A stretch of 34,907 nucleotides of DNA from an uncultured Campylobacter sp. (GCF_905371695.1 NZ_CAJPMA010000008.1:1-34907); one strand, 5' to 3'. Positions 8,615 through 18,072 are shown, counted from the first letter of the stretch. The notes: generated by a model from the letters alone, not told the origin. A program made the numbers and translations.

Positions 8615-10168
8615 TTGGCTTTTTCTCGCGACAACCTACTGGCGCTGTCGGTTTTTACGATTTGCAGTATAGGATTTTTCGTCTGGGGGTATCAATATAT
8701 CCCGACGAACCACTTCATTTTATTTTTAATAGCGGGGATTTTCGGTATTTTTATGGCGTTTAATATCGGCGGTAACGACGTTGCCAACAGCTTCGGCACG
8801 AGCGTAGGCGCAAAAACGCTAACTCTTAAACAAGCGCTAGTAATCGCTGCAATATTCGAGCTTAGCGGCGCGATATTTGCGGGCTCTGAAGTAACGGATA
8901 CTATCCGTAACGGCATAATAGACTTTCCCGCGGATGGCATTTTAAATCCTATGCATTTCGTAGCCGTTATGATCTCCGCGCTTTTAAGCTCGGGGCTTTG
9001 GCTATTTTACGCGACTAAGCGCGGACTGCCAGTATCTACGACGCACTCCATAGTAGGCGGTATCGTAGGAGCGGGGATGATAATGGGCTATTTCGCGCAC
9101 GGAGCGGGCGAGGCGCTAAATATGGTCTCGTGGGGCGAAATCGGCAAGATAGCCGTAAGCTGGGTTATCTCGCCGATTTTAGGCGGCGTAGCGTCGTATC
9201 TCATCTACGGCTATATGAAAAAGAAAATTTTAGAGCCTACCGCCGCGCTAAAAGCATCGCTTAAAGCGCTTAAAAAAGAGCGCCACGGATATAAAGAGGA
9301 GTTTATACGCTCGCTAGCCTCTCGCCCGCAAAGCGAACAGATCGATACACTGTCGAAAATGGCGCTAATCGATGAGGACGAGATCGAAAATGCCGAATAC
9401 AGCGAATATCGCTCGCGCATCAAAGCTATGAAAGAGCGCGAAAAGCGCTTAGACGCGTTTAGCGCGATGAAAAAGCACGTCCCGGTTATCGCGAGCGCGG
9501 GCGCGATGGTGATCTCGTCGATGATGCTTTTTAAAGGCTTGCAACACCTAAATTTTAGTTTTAGCGCGATCGAAACCGTTTGGATCATATTCGTCATCGG
9601 CGCGCTGGCGTATCTAACTAGTTTCGCCATCGTAAACGTGATGAATAAAGGCGACAGCGAAAAAAGCATAAATAAAATTTTCTCGTGGTTTCAAATTTTT
9701 ACCGCCAGCTCGTTTGCTTTTTCGCACGGGGCAAACGACATCGCAAACGCCGTTGGTCCGTTTGCGGCGGTGCTAGACGTATTAAAGACGGGCTCGATAA
9801 ACGAAGCCTCGCCGATACCTAGCGTAGCAATGATAACCTTCGGTATCGCACTGGTAATCGGGCTTTGGTTTTTAGGTAAAGAAGTCATCGCAACGATCGG
9901 CTCGAAGCTAGCCGAAATTTTACCTACGACCGGTTTTAGCGCGGAGCTAGGGGCTAGTATCGTCATCTTGCTAGCCACTAAGCTAGGCATACCAGTTAGC
10001 TCTACGCATATATTAATCGGCGCGGTGCTAGGCATCGGTATCGTAAATAAAAACGCGAATTGGGGGATGATGAAGCCGATACTACTTGCTTGGATTATAA
10101 CGCTGCCTACCGCGGGTATTAGCTCGGCGGTAATTTATTTTATTTTAAAAAGCGTTTTGGGGCTGTAA
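8615..10168 (+). CDS. PiT-family inorganic phosphate transporter
   Basis: 517 residues. The two family signatures are present: GGNDVANSFGTSVGAKTLT near residues 48-66 and SHGANDIANAVGPFAAVL in the second half (about 370-387). Around ten hydrophobic segments are separated by a charged cytoplasmic loop at about 195-290 (KALKKERHGYKEEF, MKEREKRLDAF), as in longer bacterial PiT proteins. It imports phosphate, usually as a metal-phosphate complex with protons. The start is TTG at 8615, four bases after a strong AAGGGGGA ribosome site; no in-frame ATG exists nearby. It converges on mnmH with only 13 bases between them and no clear terminator. Confidence 0.93.
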   Translation: MAFSRDNLLALSVFTICSIGFFVWGYQYIPTNHFILFLIAGIFGIFMAFNIGGNDVANSFGTSVGAKTLTLKQALVIAAIFELSGAIFAGSEVTDTIRNGIIDFPADGILNPMHFVAVMISALLSSGLWLFYATKRGLPVSTTHSIVGGIVGAGMIMGYFAHGAGEALNMVSWGEIGKIAVSWVISPILGGVASYLIYGYMKKKILEPTAALKASLKALKKERHGYKEEFIRSLASRPQSEQIDTLSKMALIDEDEIENAEYSEYRSRIKAMKEREKRLDAFSAMKKHVPVIASAGAMVISSMMLFKGLQHLNFSFSAIETVWIIFVIGALAYLTSFAIVNVMNKGDSEKSINKIFSWFQIFTASSFAFSHGANDIANAVGPFAAVLDVLKTGSINEASPIPSVAMITFGIALVIGLWFLGKEVIATIGSKLAEILPTTGFSAELGASIVILLATKLGIPVSSTHILIGAVLGIGIVNKNANWGMMKPILLAWIITLPTAGISSAVIYFILKSVLGL

Positions 10169-10181
10169 TCGCCTCAAAATT

Positions 10182-11201
10182 TTAAAATTTAGTGCTCATA
10201 ATTTGCGCTCGCCTAATCTCGTTTAATCTCGCAATCGCCGCCTCAAAATCGTCCGAACTTACGCTAACGTCGATACGGGCGGGCTTTTTATAGACTTTAT
10301 CGTAATATTTTACCAGTAAAATTTCAGCCACCTTCGCCGTATCGCCTAGCTCGAAAGCCCGCACCGCATCCTCGCTCGCCTCACGCGATATAAAGGGCGA
10401 AATTTTACGCATACACTCGTAAAAAAACGCGCTATCCACGCGCTCGTAATCGCTCATCGTGCATTCGATGCGGCGATTTATACTAGCCGTAACTTCCACG
10501 CAAACGCCCGCTCGCAACGCCTCGTGCAAGCTTGCCGGTAGCGTTAGCGCGCCTATCCTACGGCTCTCGCCCTCGGCGAACGCCGTCTCGCCGCGCAGTC
10601 TTTCTAATTCAAAAAATAGCTCGTCTTCAAACGCTTTCTGGCTAGGCTGAGCCCCCGCTATCGCGCCGAATACAGAGCCTAAATGATTAGCCGCTTTTTC
10701 AAGATCGAGCGCGGGAGAAAGCGCGCGGATCAGCTTGCTTTTATAGCAGCCCGTATTTCCGAAAAGCGTGATAAATTTAGTCTGCACTGGCGCGGCAAAA
10801 GCGCTTAAAACGTGCGTCCTAAACGCCTTGTATCCGCCTTCTAGCCTAAGAACGCGGTATCCTATCATGCCTAAAACCGTAGCCAGCGCTTGCGAGCGCA
10901 TACCGCCTCTGGCGCAGTAAATGCCGATTAGCGAGCCTACTTTGGCGAGCCCATAAACCTTGTTTATTACGTTTTGCAAATTTCCGCAGATATAGCTTGC
11001 GCCAAGCGCCTTCGCTCGCGCGCGATCGGTCTTATAAATCGTGCCGATTTGCTCGTGCTGCGCGTCGTCTAATGCGTAAAAATTCCGCGCGCCTAAAATA
11101 TGCGAATAGGCAAATTCTTTCGGGCTTCTAGCATCGATGATTACTTCAAATTCGCCCCGTTTATCCAGCCACTCTTTTGCGCCTAGCTCAATTAAGCTCA
11201 A
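10182..11201 (-). CDS. mnmH: tRNA 2-selenouridine synthase MnmH (SelU/YbbB)
   Basis: 339 residues. An N-terminal rhodanese domain (VIIDARSPKEFAYSHI; catalytic C96 in YCARGGMRSQAL) is followed by a P-loop domain with the family stretch DLEKAANHLGSVFG and QPSQKAFEDELFFEL at about 167-200. MnmH replaces the sulfur of 2-thiouridine by selenium at the wobble base of some tRNAs, using selenophosphate. Its presence implies that the organism uses selenium. The P-loop is unusual: GNTGCYKS at 148-155 has Tyr where Gly normally precedes the Lys. It begins with TTG inside the 3' end of the HIT gene (14-base overlap) and closes the operon. Confidence 0.92.
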   Translation of the reverse strand: MSLIELGAKEWLDKRGEFEVIIDARSPKEFAYSHILGARNFYALDDAQHEQIGTIYKTDRARAKALGASYICGNLQNVINKVYGLAKVGSLIGIYCARGGMRSQALATVLGMIGYRVLRLEGGYKAFRTHVLSAFAAPVQTKFITLFGNTGCYKSKLIRALSPALDLEKAANHLGSVFGAIAGAQPSQKAFEDELFFELERLRGETAFAEGESRRIGALTLPASLHEALRAGVCVEVTASINRRIECTMSDYERVDSAFFYECMRKISPFISREASEDAVRAFELGDTAKVAEILLVKYYDKVYKKPARIDVSVSSDDFEAAIARLNEIRRAQIMSTKF

Positions 11202-11673
11202 GAAAAGCCTCTTTTAGCTTGGTAAATAGCGGATGAAACGGCACGCCGTTTACGCGCACGTCGGCGATGGTGGTGATAAAATTCGTATCCCTACTCCATC
11301 TAGGTACCAAGTGATAATGCACGTGCTCGGATATTCCGGCACCCGCCGCTTCGCCTAAATTCATACCGATATTTACGCCGTGAGCGCCAAGCTCACGCTT
11401 TAAAATTTTAACGCCTTCGCGCACGTAATAGCTCATCTCTTGCCATGCTTCATGCTCTAAATCCTCGATTTTATCGGTATGTTTAAACGGTATCACCATA
11501 AAATGCCCCGGACTATACGGATATAAGTTCATTATCCCGAAGCAAAATTTCGCGCGAAATAGCACTCCGCGCTCGTCGTCTTCGTTTTGCTTTTCCGCAG
11601 CGTCGCAAAATACGCAACCGTCCTTTTTATTTTTAAAATATTCGCTTCTCCAAGGCGCGCAAAGATGTTGCAT
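11188..11673 (-). CDS. HIT family nucleotide hydrolase/transferase
   Basis: 161 residues. The histidine triad is EHVHYHLVPRW at about 117-127, and an N-terminal CVFC pair (20-23) gives half of the zinc site typical of this branch. The rest (NLYPYSPGHFMVIPFKHTDKIEDL) matches HIT/Ap4A phosphorylase-like proteins that act on dinucleoside polyphosphates or nucleoside phosphoramidates. The exact substrate is unknown. The start overlaps the trpC stop by one base (TAATG) and the end overlaps mnmH, so it is translated within the series. No sign of damage. Confidence 0.93.
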   Translation of the reverse strand: MQHLCAPWRSEYFKNKKDGCVFCDAAEKQNEDDERGVLFRAKFCFGIMNLYPYSPGHFMVIPFKHTDKIEDLEHEAWQEMSYYVREGVKILKRELGAHGVNIGMNLGEAAGAGISEHVHYHLVPRWSRDTNFITTIADVRVNGVPFHPLFTKLKEAFLELN

Positions 11674-12461
11674 TACTTGCCTCCCTTCATGTTTTTTACC
11701 GCCTGCGCAACGTCTTCTTGGCGCATAAAATGCTCGCCTATTAAAAATGCGTCCACGCCGATTTTATTTAGTGCTAAAAGCTGCTCGTTCGTTTCTAGAC
11801 CGCTTTCCGCCACGATGATTTTACTGTTTGGAATGATAGGTATCAGCTTTTCGCAAAGGCTCATATCCATAGTAAAATCATTCAAATTTCTGTGATTTAT
11901 ACCGATGATATTAGCCCCTGCAAACAGCGCCTTTTTAACGTCCTGCGCGTCGTGCGTTTCTACTAGGGCTTCAAGACCCAGACGAAGCGCGTATTCAAGC
12001 AGCTCTTTTAGCTCCTTTTGCGTTAGCGCCTTAGCGATTAATAGCACGAAGTCCGCTCCGTAAACGAGCGCTTCAACTAGCTGATATTTATCTACTATAA
12101 AATCCTTTCGCAAGATCGGCGTTGCGGTGTACCGCCTAATTTGAGTAATATATTCTACGTCGCCCTTAAAATAATGAGGCTCGGTTAGCACGCTAAACGC
12201 GTTTGCGCCGCCTTTTTCATACTCTTTTGCTATCGCGATCGGTTCGAAATTTTCGCGTATCACGCCCTTGCTCGGGCTTGCCTTTTTCACTTCTGCGATA
12301 ATGCGCAAAGGCTCGTCCGGCGTAGATCGCAAAGCGCTAGTAACGTCGCGCGGTACGTACGGATTATACGCAAGCGAGCGTCCCAGCCATTCTAGCGGAT
12401 AGTCCGCGGCGCGTTTTTTTAAATCCTCTTTCGTGCGTTTAATTATCTCTTCAAGTATCAT
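11673..12461 (-). CDS. trpC: indole-3-glycerol phosphate synthase TrpC
   Basis: 262 residues, the full single-domain length. Diagnostic stretches are [18 protein letters not shown] (about 57-74, substrate phosphate and catalytic Lys), [28 protein letters not shown] (second catalytic Lys), ALVETHD, GINHRNL and VAESGL near the end. It closes the indole ring in tryptophan synthesis, in the cytoplasm. No other trp genes lie nearby; here trpC sits alone between a TPR protein (4-base ATGA overlap) and the HIT gene (TAATG). It is not a trpC-trpF fusion. Confidence 0.96.
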   Translation of the reverse strand: MILEEIIKRTKEDLKKRAADYPLEWLGRSLAYNPYVPRDVTSALRSTPDEPLRIIAEVKKASPSKGVIRENFEPIAIAKEYEKGGANAFSVLTEPHYFKGDVEYITQIRRYTATPILRKDFIVDKYQLVEALVYGADFVLLIAKALTQKELKELLEYALRLGLEALVETHDAQDVKKALFAGANIIGINHRNLNDFTMDMSLCEKLIPIIPNSKIIVAESGLETNEQLLALNKIGVDAFLIGEHFMRQEDVAQAVKNMKGGK

Positions 12462-13720
12462 TTTTTTAGCCTCTTATTTAGATTTATTATGCAGCGCTCG
12501 ATTAGGCGTAAATGCTCTTTGGCCTCCGCCGAGCCCTGAAATTCGCTATCCTTCATCGCTTCTAGCATAATGCCTTTTGCGCGGTTACACTCGCCTAACT
12601 TAAAATATCCCCATGCTAGCGAATCTTGATAATAAGGCGATCCGGGTTCTAATTCAAGCGCGCGGGTTACCAGCGCTACGCCTTTTTTGTAGTCTATATC
12701 GCGGTCTATTAGCAGGTAACCATAATAGTTTAGATATATCGCGTTATCTAGTTTTTGCGCGCTGTCTTCGAATTTTTCGATCACGCTTTTTAGCCTCTCG
12801 TCCGTCATATCTTTTTCGTGCATTTCGTATTCGTACATCGCCGCTCTCGCTAGAAAATCAAGATTTCTAGTCTGGTTATAAAGCTTGCTCGCAAGCACGT
12901 AGGCATCGCCGAAATTTCGCGTATAAGCGTAGATTTCCATTAAGACCGCGTCGTCGTAGTCGTATTTTTTTAAAAATTCTATCGCGGCTTTATAATTTTT
13001 ATCATATATAAAAATTTGCAGCGCTTTGTCCAAATAGCCTTTATCGCCGCTCGTTTCGTAAAGCTCCTCGTAAATTTCCACGACCTTCGGGAAATTTCGG
13101 CGTTGGGCGTAGATATCGGCTAAAATTTCGCACGTTTTTATGGAGCAGCCCGCGCTTTGGCGGAAATTTTCAAGATAAAACGTAGCCTCTTTGACGTTAT
13201 CCAGGCGGTTTATCAGCACGTCTGCTACGCGCAGGACGTTCTCTTCGCTTGCATTTAATTTATACGCCTCCTCGAAATATTTTAATGCCGTCCAGCTCTC
13301 TCCTTGCATCATGCAAATAGTGCCCAGCAAAACGATATTTTGCGCATTTGGCTCTTTTTTGACTAAATCTTTAACTAGCTCCCGCGCTTTGCCGAACTCT
13401 TTTTTATTTACCAAATCCGCCGCTTTTATACGAATAAACTCACTATCGTCTTTTAAAATTTCCTCGCCCTCGTTTAGTAAGCTTTCAAATTCGGGGCTTG
13501 ACGCGATGAAAGCAAGCCTAATCGCCTCTTTTAAATAAGCCGGCTCTTTACTGCTTTCGTATAGCTTTTTATAGGTTTGAACCGCGCCCGTCTCGTCGCC
13601 GTTTTCCTGCGCCATCATCGCTTTTAAAAGCTCCAAATTCGTCTGTTCGTCGGCGCTTAAATTTTGCATAAAAACGAAAAAAGTTAGAAAAAATATTATA
13701 AAAATTTTACGCCGATACAT
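12458..13720 (-). CDS. exported TPR-repeat protein
   Basis: 420 residues with a basic-hydrophobic signal peptide ([23 protein letters not shown], cleavage near residue 23), so likely periplasmic. The rest is a chain of paired helices with TPR spacing, for example [60 protein letters not shown] and [23 protein letters not shown] proteins of this type are scaffolds; no enzymatic motif is seen. It overlaps YkgJ by 25 bases upstream and trpC by 4 bases downstream. The specific partner is unknown. Confidence 0.88.
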   Translation of the reverse strand: MYRRKIFIIFFLTFFVFMQNLSADEQTNLELLKAMMAQENGDETGAVQTYKKLYESSKEPAYLKEAIRLAFIASSPEFESLLNEGEEILKDDSEFIRIKAADLVNKKEFGKARELVKDLVKKEPNAQNIVLLGTICMMQGESWTALKYFEEAYKLNASEENVLRVADVLINRLDNVKEATFYLENFRQSAGCSIKTCEILADIYAQRRNFPKVVEIYEELYETSGDKGYLDKALQIFIYDKNYKAAIEFLKKYDYDDAVLMEIYAYTRNFGDAYVLASKLYNQTRNLDFLARAAMYEYEMHEKDMTDERLKSVIEKFEDSAQKLDNAIYLNYYGYLLIDRDIDYKKGVALVTRALELEPGSPYYQDSLAWGYFKLGECNRAKGIMLEAMKDSEFQGSAEAKEHLRLIERCIINLNKRLKK

Positions 13721-14073
13721 TCTTTTTTTAATTCCTTTAAATTTTTCTTAAAATAATCCCAAAACGGAAAACTAGCGCATTGACTAGGACGAAACTCATA
13801 AATCGAGCAATTTTTGCGCGCTTCGTCAAAAAATACGCAGGCAAATCCGTCCTCGTAATTTTTTTCTTTCAGGCTAAATTTAGCGCCTATTTTAATTAAA
13901 TACTCCCGCTCAAAATCCGCCCGCAAGATGCCTAAATTTTGTGCTAACGCCGAAATTTCGCCATCGTTTATCCAAATATAGCCGCTCTCTCCCGTGCAGC
14001 ATTTTCCGCCGCACTCGCCGCAAAATTCGGGATTAAATTCATAACAAAAACCCTCTTTTTTTACGCTCCGCAT
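13696..14073 (-). CDS. YkgJ-family cysteine cluster protein
   Basis: About 125 residues. The family signature is an N-terminal cysteine cluster FCGECGGKCCTGESGYIW plus a later CSIYEFRPSQCASFPFW, giving the Cys set expected to bind zinc or an iron-sulfur cluster. Function of the family is not settled. I choose the ATG at 14073, which overlaps the previous stop as TGATG; the upstream TTG at 14085 would add only four residues inside the methyltransferase gene. It overlaps the TPR gene by 25 bases. Confidence 0.88.
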   Translation of the reverse strand: MRSVKKEGFCYEFNPEFCGECGGKCCTGESGYIWINDGEISALAQNLGILRADFEREYLIKIGAKFSLKEKNYEDGFACVFFDEARKNCSIYEFRPSQCASFPFWDYFKKNLKELKKECIGVKFL

Positions 14074-14777
14074 CACTCGCTCCAATCGTAGCTTCGCGTC
14101 GCTGCGCGCGCGAAAATTTGCTCGGCTTCGCTTGAAAAAGCTCCGTTTTTATGCATTATTAAAGGCGGTAAAATTTTGCACTTTCCGCGAAAGCTTTTTT
14201 TGGCCTTAACGAAAACCAACTTCGCGCTTTTATCCTCTTTTGAATGCAAAAATTTTAGGCAAACGGGTGCAAATTTAAACTCGTTTAGCGCTAAAACTAG
14301 CTCGCTTAAACTAATCGCCTCGTAGCAAAAATATAGCTCACCTCCGCTTGCTACGTTAGCGTTTGCACAGCGCGCGAATTCTCGCAGGTTAAGCGCGCTA
14401 GCGTATCTGCTAAGAGCGATACTTTCGTTTTTGCTTTTTTGAACTCCGTCGTTATAAAACGGCGGGTTTGAAACGATAAGATCGAATTTTCGCTCGCTTT
14501 TAAATTCTCTAAAATCGGCGCAAATAACGTTTGCGGCGAGGTTATTTTGAAGCGAATTGTGCTGCGAAATTTTAACGCTTTCTTGCGAAATATCTAGCAA
14601 ATTTAAGTTTAGCCCCGCAAAATCCCGCTTTAAAAGCAGTCCCAAAATTCCGCATCCGCAGCCCACGTCTAAAATTTCGCCTCGCGCATAGGGTTTTAAC
14701 TCGCTTGCTATAAAATCGTAAAGCGCCAGCGTATCGCTATTGTAGCGATAGCCGCCGCTATTTTGGGCTAAATTCAC
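14073..14777 (-). CDS. tRNA1(Val) (adenine37-N6)-methyltransferase-like protein (TrmN6/YfiC type)
   Basis: 234 residues with a Rossmann methyltransferase fold: SAM motif I ILDVGCGCGILGL at 35-47, LLDISQESVKIS after it, ICADFREF, and the N6-adenine catalytic motif SNPPFYNDG at 103-111. The segment SIALSRYASALNLREF is typical of the TrmN6 (YfiC) group, which methylates A37 of tRNA1(Val). The exact target is inferred from family. The start is GTG in a GTGA overlap with the previous frame, and the end overlaps YkgJ by one base. Nothing odd in the domain. Confidence 0.87.
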   Translation of the reverse strand: MNLAQNSGGYRYNSDTLALYDFIASELKPYARGEILDVGCGCGILGLLLKRDFAGLNLNLLDISQESVKISQHNSLQNNLAANVICADFREFKSERKFDLIVSNPPFYNDGVQKSKNESIALSRYASALNLREFARCANANVASGGELYFCYEAISLSELVLALNEFKFAPVCLKFLHSKEDKSAKLVFVKAKKSFRGKCKILPPLIMHKNGAFSSEAEQIFARAATRSYDWSE

Positions 14778-15130
14778 CGATAAACCTTTATCGTAAAGCC
14801 GCGCTCGTCGTCTTTTACGATGACTTCGGAGCTAAAACTTATGCGCGCGAAATCGCCGAATTCGTCTTTGATTAGCTCCGCCGCCGCCTTTGCGCGCTCT
14901 TTGCCTACGCCGTAATTTACGTAGTTATTTAGCCTTCCTAGATCGTCTTTTTTGATACTTTGAGCGAGATTTACGGGGATTACCACGTTTCTTTTATCCA
15001 CGATCGGAATGATCTCGTATATATATTTTGAGCTAAATCGCTGTAAAAATTCACTCACGCGGTTTTTGCACATTACGCTGATCTTATCCTTTGCGTCCAT
15101 ATCTTCGCACGTAATGCTTGAAATTAACAC
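14774..15130 (-). CDS. C-terminal part of the coiled-coil protein, in a shifted frame
   Basis: The frame from the GTG at 15130 encodes 118 residues (from LISSITCEDMDAKDK to GFTIKVYR) with mixed alpha/beta character and no known motif. The same frame is open further upstream, back to 15235, and that stretch reads as coiled coil (FKQDKLEDENVNLKKIL), but it has no ATG, GTG or TTG before 15130. It overlaps the end of the preceding coiled-coil frame by 37 bases. I therefore read it as the tail of that protein after a one-base shift, giving about 750 residues in total, rather than a separate gene. It overlaps the methyltransferase start as GTGA. As a stand-alone gene its start would be poorly supported. 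Confidence 0.7.
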   Translation of the reverse strand: MLISSITCEDMDAKDKISVMCKNRVSEFLQRFSSKYIYEIIPIVDKRNVVIPVNLAQSIKKDDLGRLNNYVNYGVGKERAKAAAELIKDEFGDFARISFSSEVIVKDDERGFTIKVYR

Positions 15131-15198
15131 GACCTTGGTCGGGGTTTCGCTCTTGGTTTGAGCTTGTAAAATCTTTTTTAAATTTACGTTTTCGTCTT

Positions 15199-17028
15199 CT
15201 AATTTATCTTGTTTGAATTTTGCTCGATATCTTTTTCAAGCTCGGCTATCTTGGCGTTTACCTGCCCGCTCACGCCTTTTTGGTTGGTAAGCTGCGCGAT
15301 TTTTAAATTTAACCGCTCGATTGTCTTATTGCTTTCATCCGCCGTTTTTTTAGCGCTTTCAAGTTCGTCTTTTAGCGAGTCTATCTTGTTTATCGTGGCG
15401 TTGCTATCGGCGTGGAGAGTAGAGATTTCGGTGATTTTTTTCTCTAAAACGTTTATCTGCGCGCGTAAAATTTCGTAATTTTTACTATCTACTTTCGCGG
15501 CGCGGCGCTCCTTATCAAGCTCGCCTTGCTTTTGAGCTAGATCCTTATTAAGGGCTGTTAGGTTATTCTCTAAATTTTTAACCTCTAAGCTTTTTTCCTC
15601 GATCTGCGCCGTAAGCTTTTTTAAATTTTCGCCAAGCTCTGCGTTTTTTTGCTCTAACGCCGTTATACTCGCGTTTTGCTCGGCTAAAATTTTAGCGCTT
15701 TTACCCGCCGTAGCGTTTTGCTCGTTTAGCGCCTGCGACTTTTGTTTTAGCTCGTTTTTAGAGGCGTCCAACTTTGCGTTTAACTCCGCGATAACCGCAC
15801 TCGCGCCGTCGTTTTTCTTTTCTAAATCAGAAATTTTTGCCGCGCTTTTATCTAACTCTTTTTGTAAATTTCGCGCGTTTTCAAGACTTGCTCTTAGTTC
15901 GGCTTCGCTTTTAGCGCTTTTTTCTTTTAGATCGCCGAAACCTTTTTTAAGCGTTGCAAGGCTAGCGTTTAGCTCTAAATTTCGTCCGGGATTATCGCCG
16001 GCGGCGACGCCGTTTAAATTCCTTTTGATCTCGCCTAGTTCGAAATTACTTAAATCAAGCGCGCTTTTATTATTTTCAAGCGCCGTTTCCAGCCTTGCTA
16101 CCGCCTCTTGCTTTTCTTCGATTTGCTTTTGCAGCGCCTCTTTTTGCGCGTTAAATTCGCTCTTTATCTTATCGATCTCTCGGTCGTGGGCTACGAGTAA
16201 ATTTTGATTTTCTTTTCGGCGATTTTCAAGCTCCTCTTGAAGCCCCGATACGCTATTTCTGGCGATTTCGTCGTTTTGATTTCGCTGCGAGATTAAATTT
16301 TTTATCTGCTCGTCTTTTCGTAAAATTTGCGCTTCTAGCTCTTTATTTTGCTTGTTTACAGCCTTTAAATTCTCCTCCGCTTCATTTTTAAATTTCGCAA
16401 ATTCCGCCAATATAGCCGCCGCTTCGTCTTGCTTTTTACCTTTGTCGCCGTTAATCTCGTTTTCTAAATCCACGATTTTTTGCTCATAGGCCTTAGAGCT
16501 TTCTATCATATCGGCTTGCGCCTCGCTTAAACGCTTTGTTAGCTCGTTTATATTTTGCAGATGTTGCGCTTCTAGCTCGTTTATGCGGTCCGTATTCTCC
16601 TGTATTAGCGCATTTTTAGCGTCGTCGCTTTGCTTTTGCATTTGGCTGATTTTTGCGATAAATTCCAAATTTTTCTCGCTCATATCGACATTATCTTGAG
16701 CTAAAATTTTATTTTTAGCGGATAGCTCTTTAACCTGTGCTTGTAACTCCTCCACATCGTCGCTAACGGAAGTATCGTTATAATCGCTAAAATTTTGCGT
16801 GTAGCTTTTAGGCGTTATGTAGCCGCCGTATTCAAATAAATCTTCTTTGCTGATGTATTTTTGCTTCTCTTCGTCGGGTAGATTATCGAAAGTAATGTTG
16901 TAAATTTGCTGCTGATTTTCGCTTTGCGCCGCGCTCTGACCGACTGCGCCGAAATTCTCGACGCCGAGCCACACGCCTGCGCAAAGAGCTATGATCAAAA
17001 CCAGCGATACTAAAAATTTCGACTCCAA
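15199..17028 (-). CDS. membrane-anchored long coiled-coil protein (probably truncated by a frameshift)
   Basis: 609 residues in this frame. An N-terminal membrane anchor (FLVSLVLIIALCAGVWLG, residues 5-22) is followed by a short linker with YITPKSYTQNFSDYND. From about residue 90 to the end the sequence is almost unbroken heptad coiled coil, rich in E, K, L, N and Q. A periplasmic rod or scaffold is plausible; general-database names borrowed from myosin-like proteins would not be meaningful. The start is TTG at 17028, behind CGAGG at the end of the fqrB gene (3-base gap). The frame stops at 15199 inside a region where a second frame carries the coiled coil onward, so the natural product probably has about 140 more residues. 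Confidence 0.82.
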   Translation of the reverse strand: MESKFLVSLVLIIALCAGVWLGVENFGAVGQSAAQSENQQQIYNITFDNLPDEEKQKYISKEDLFEYGGYITPKSYTQNFSDYNDTSVSDDVEELQAQVKELSAKNKILAQDNVDMSEKNLEFIAKISQMQKQSDDAKNALIQENTDRINELEAQHLQNINELTKRLSEAQADMIESSKAYEQKIVDLENEINGDKGKKQDEAAAILAEFAKFKNEAEENLKAVNKQNKELEAQILRKDEQIKNLISQRNQNDEIARNSVSGLQEELENRRKENQNLLVAHDREIDKIKSEFNAQKEALQKQIEEKQEAVARLETALENNKSALDLSNFELGEIKRNLNGVAAGDNPGRNLELNASLATLKKGFGDLKEKSAKSEAELRASLENARNLQKELDKSAAKISDLEKKNDGASAVIAELNAKLDASKNELKQKSQALNEQNATAGKSAKILAEQNASITALEQKNAELGENLKKLTAQIEEKSLEVKNLENNLTALNKDLAQKQGELDKERRAAKVDSKNYEILRAQINVLEKKITEISTLHADSNATINKIDSLKDELESAKKTADESNKTIERLNLKIAQLTNQKGVSGQVNAKIAELEKDIEQNSNKIN

Positions 17029-17031
17029 ATT

Positions 17032-17988
17032 TTAGCCTCGTTTGTTAATAATGTCTTTAACGATGCAGTGGGCGTGATTTAGTCCGACGACTATAGAGCC
17101 GCCGTTTTTTGAAACGATGTCGCCGCCCACGTAAAGTCCGGCAACGTTACTCTCGAAATTTTCGCTAACTATCGGCGTGCCTTTATCGTCGGTTTTAATG
17201 CCGCATCGTTGTAAAAAATCGACCGGACTAGACCCGCCGATAGCGTATACTATGCGGTCGTAAATCCGCTTTTTGCCGTTCGTAAAATAAACCCGCACTC
17301 GCCCGCTTTCGTTTTCGAGCGCCTCGATATCGTGATTTAGGCGCACTTTTATTTTGTCTAATTTTTCAAGCTCCCACAGCGCCTCTAAATTCGTATCGTT
17401 TACGCGAGAAAACGCGTCGCGGCGGTATGCTATCGTAGTTTTATTGTAAGCGCAAAGCTCGATCGCGTATTCGACGGCGGAATTTCCCCCGCCTACGACC
17501 AAAATTTTCTCGCCCTTGCCACAGGCGTCTAGGTTAAAATTGATCACGGAATTAAGCGAAAGAGGAATTTTGTAATCGGGTCTATTAGGGCGTCCCATTT
17601 TACCGATGCCTACCATCGCGTTGCGCGTTTTATAGGTCGCTTTGGGCGTTACGACGTTAAAAATTTCGCCCTCTTTTTTGATGCTTTCTACTTCGGAGTT
17701 AAAAACCGCTTCGATTTTCTCGTCGTCGAGCAACTTATCAAAATAATCAAGCGTGCTTTCTTTCGTGCCGTCTTCAAACGCGACCACGCCGTGAATCGTA
17801 CTATCTTGCCCTTTATATTCTTTATCGACGCGCTTATTGTCTTTGTAAAATTTGCGAATCGTCTGACTATGATTGTCGCCCTTTTCTAGCAAAAGTACGT
17901 TTTCAAGTCCGTTGCGCTTGGCTTCTACGACCGCGGCAATACCGCACGGACCGCCGCCTACGACGATTAGATCGTAAATATTAGACAT
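17032..17988 (-). CDS. fqrB: FqrB-like NADPH:flavodoxin/quinone oxidoreductase
   Basis: 318 residues with two dinucleotide folds: FAD-binding VVGGGPCGIAA near residues 9-19 and NADPH-binding VVGGGNSAVEYA near 165-176, plus GLYVGGDIV near the end. It looks like thioredoxin reductase but has no CxxC redox pair in the central domain, so it is not a thioredoxin reductase. In H. pylori and C. jejuni the matching protein FqrB couples flavodoxin (reduced by pyruvate oxidoreductase) to NADPH formation and can reduce quinones. The ATG has a TAGGGAG ribosome site. It is the first gene of the long minus-strand series; a weak -10-like TAAATT lies at 18015-18020. Confidence 0.85.
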   Translation of the reverse strand: MSNIYDLIVVGGGPCGIAAVVEAKRNGLENVLLLEKGDNHSQTIRKFYKDNKRVDKEYKGQDSTIHGVVAFEDGTKESTLDYFDKLLDDEKIEAVFNSEVESIKKEGEIFNVVTPKATYKTRNAMVGIGKMGRPNRPDYKIPLSLNSVINFNLDACGKGEKILVVGGGNSAVEYAIELCAYNKTTIAYRRDAFSRVNDTNLEALWELEKLDKIKVRLNHDIEALENESGRVRVYFTNGKKRIYDRIVYAIGGSSPVDFLQRCGIKTDDKGTPIVSENFESNVAGLYVGGDIVSKNGGSIVVGLNHAHCIVKDIINKRG

Positions 17989-18072
17989 TTTAACTCCCTA
18001 AAATTTTTAACGCGAATTTAGCGAAAAAAAGATTAAAAAATAAGAAATGATTAAAATTTCGGTTGCGGCTTG

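Noticed and set aside
10169..10190. AAATTTTAAAATTT palindrome between the PiT and mnmH genes as a terminator
   Set aside because: All-AT stem with no T run beyond it; such words are common in this genome.
15199..15235. Classic X-XXY-YYZ programmed -1 frameshift signal
   Set aside because: A-runs are present but no heptamer in the right phase; slippage remains possible but is not shown.
17032..17988. Thioredoxin reductase
   Set aside because: Both nucleotide-binding folds are present but the CxxC redox pair is missing, which fits FqrB-type reductases.
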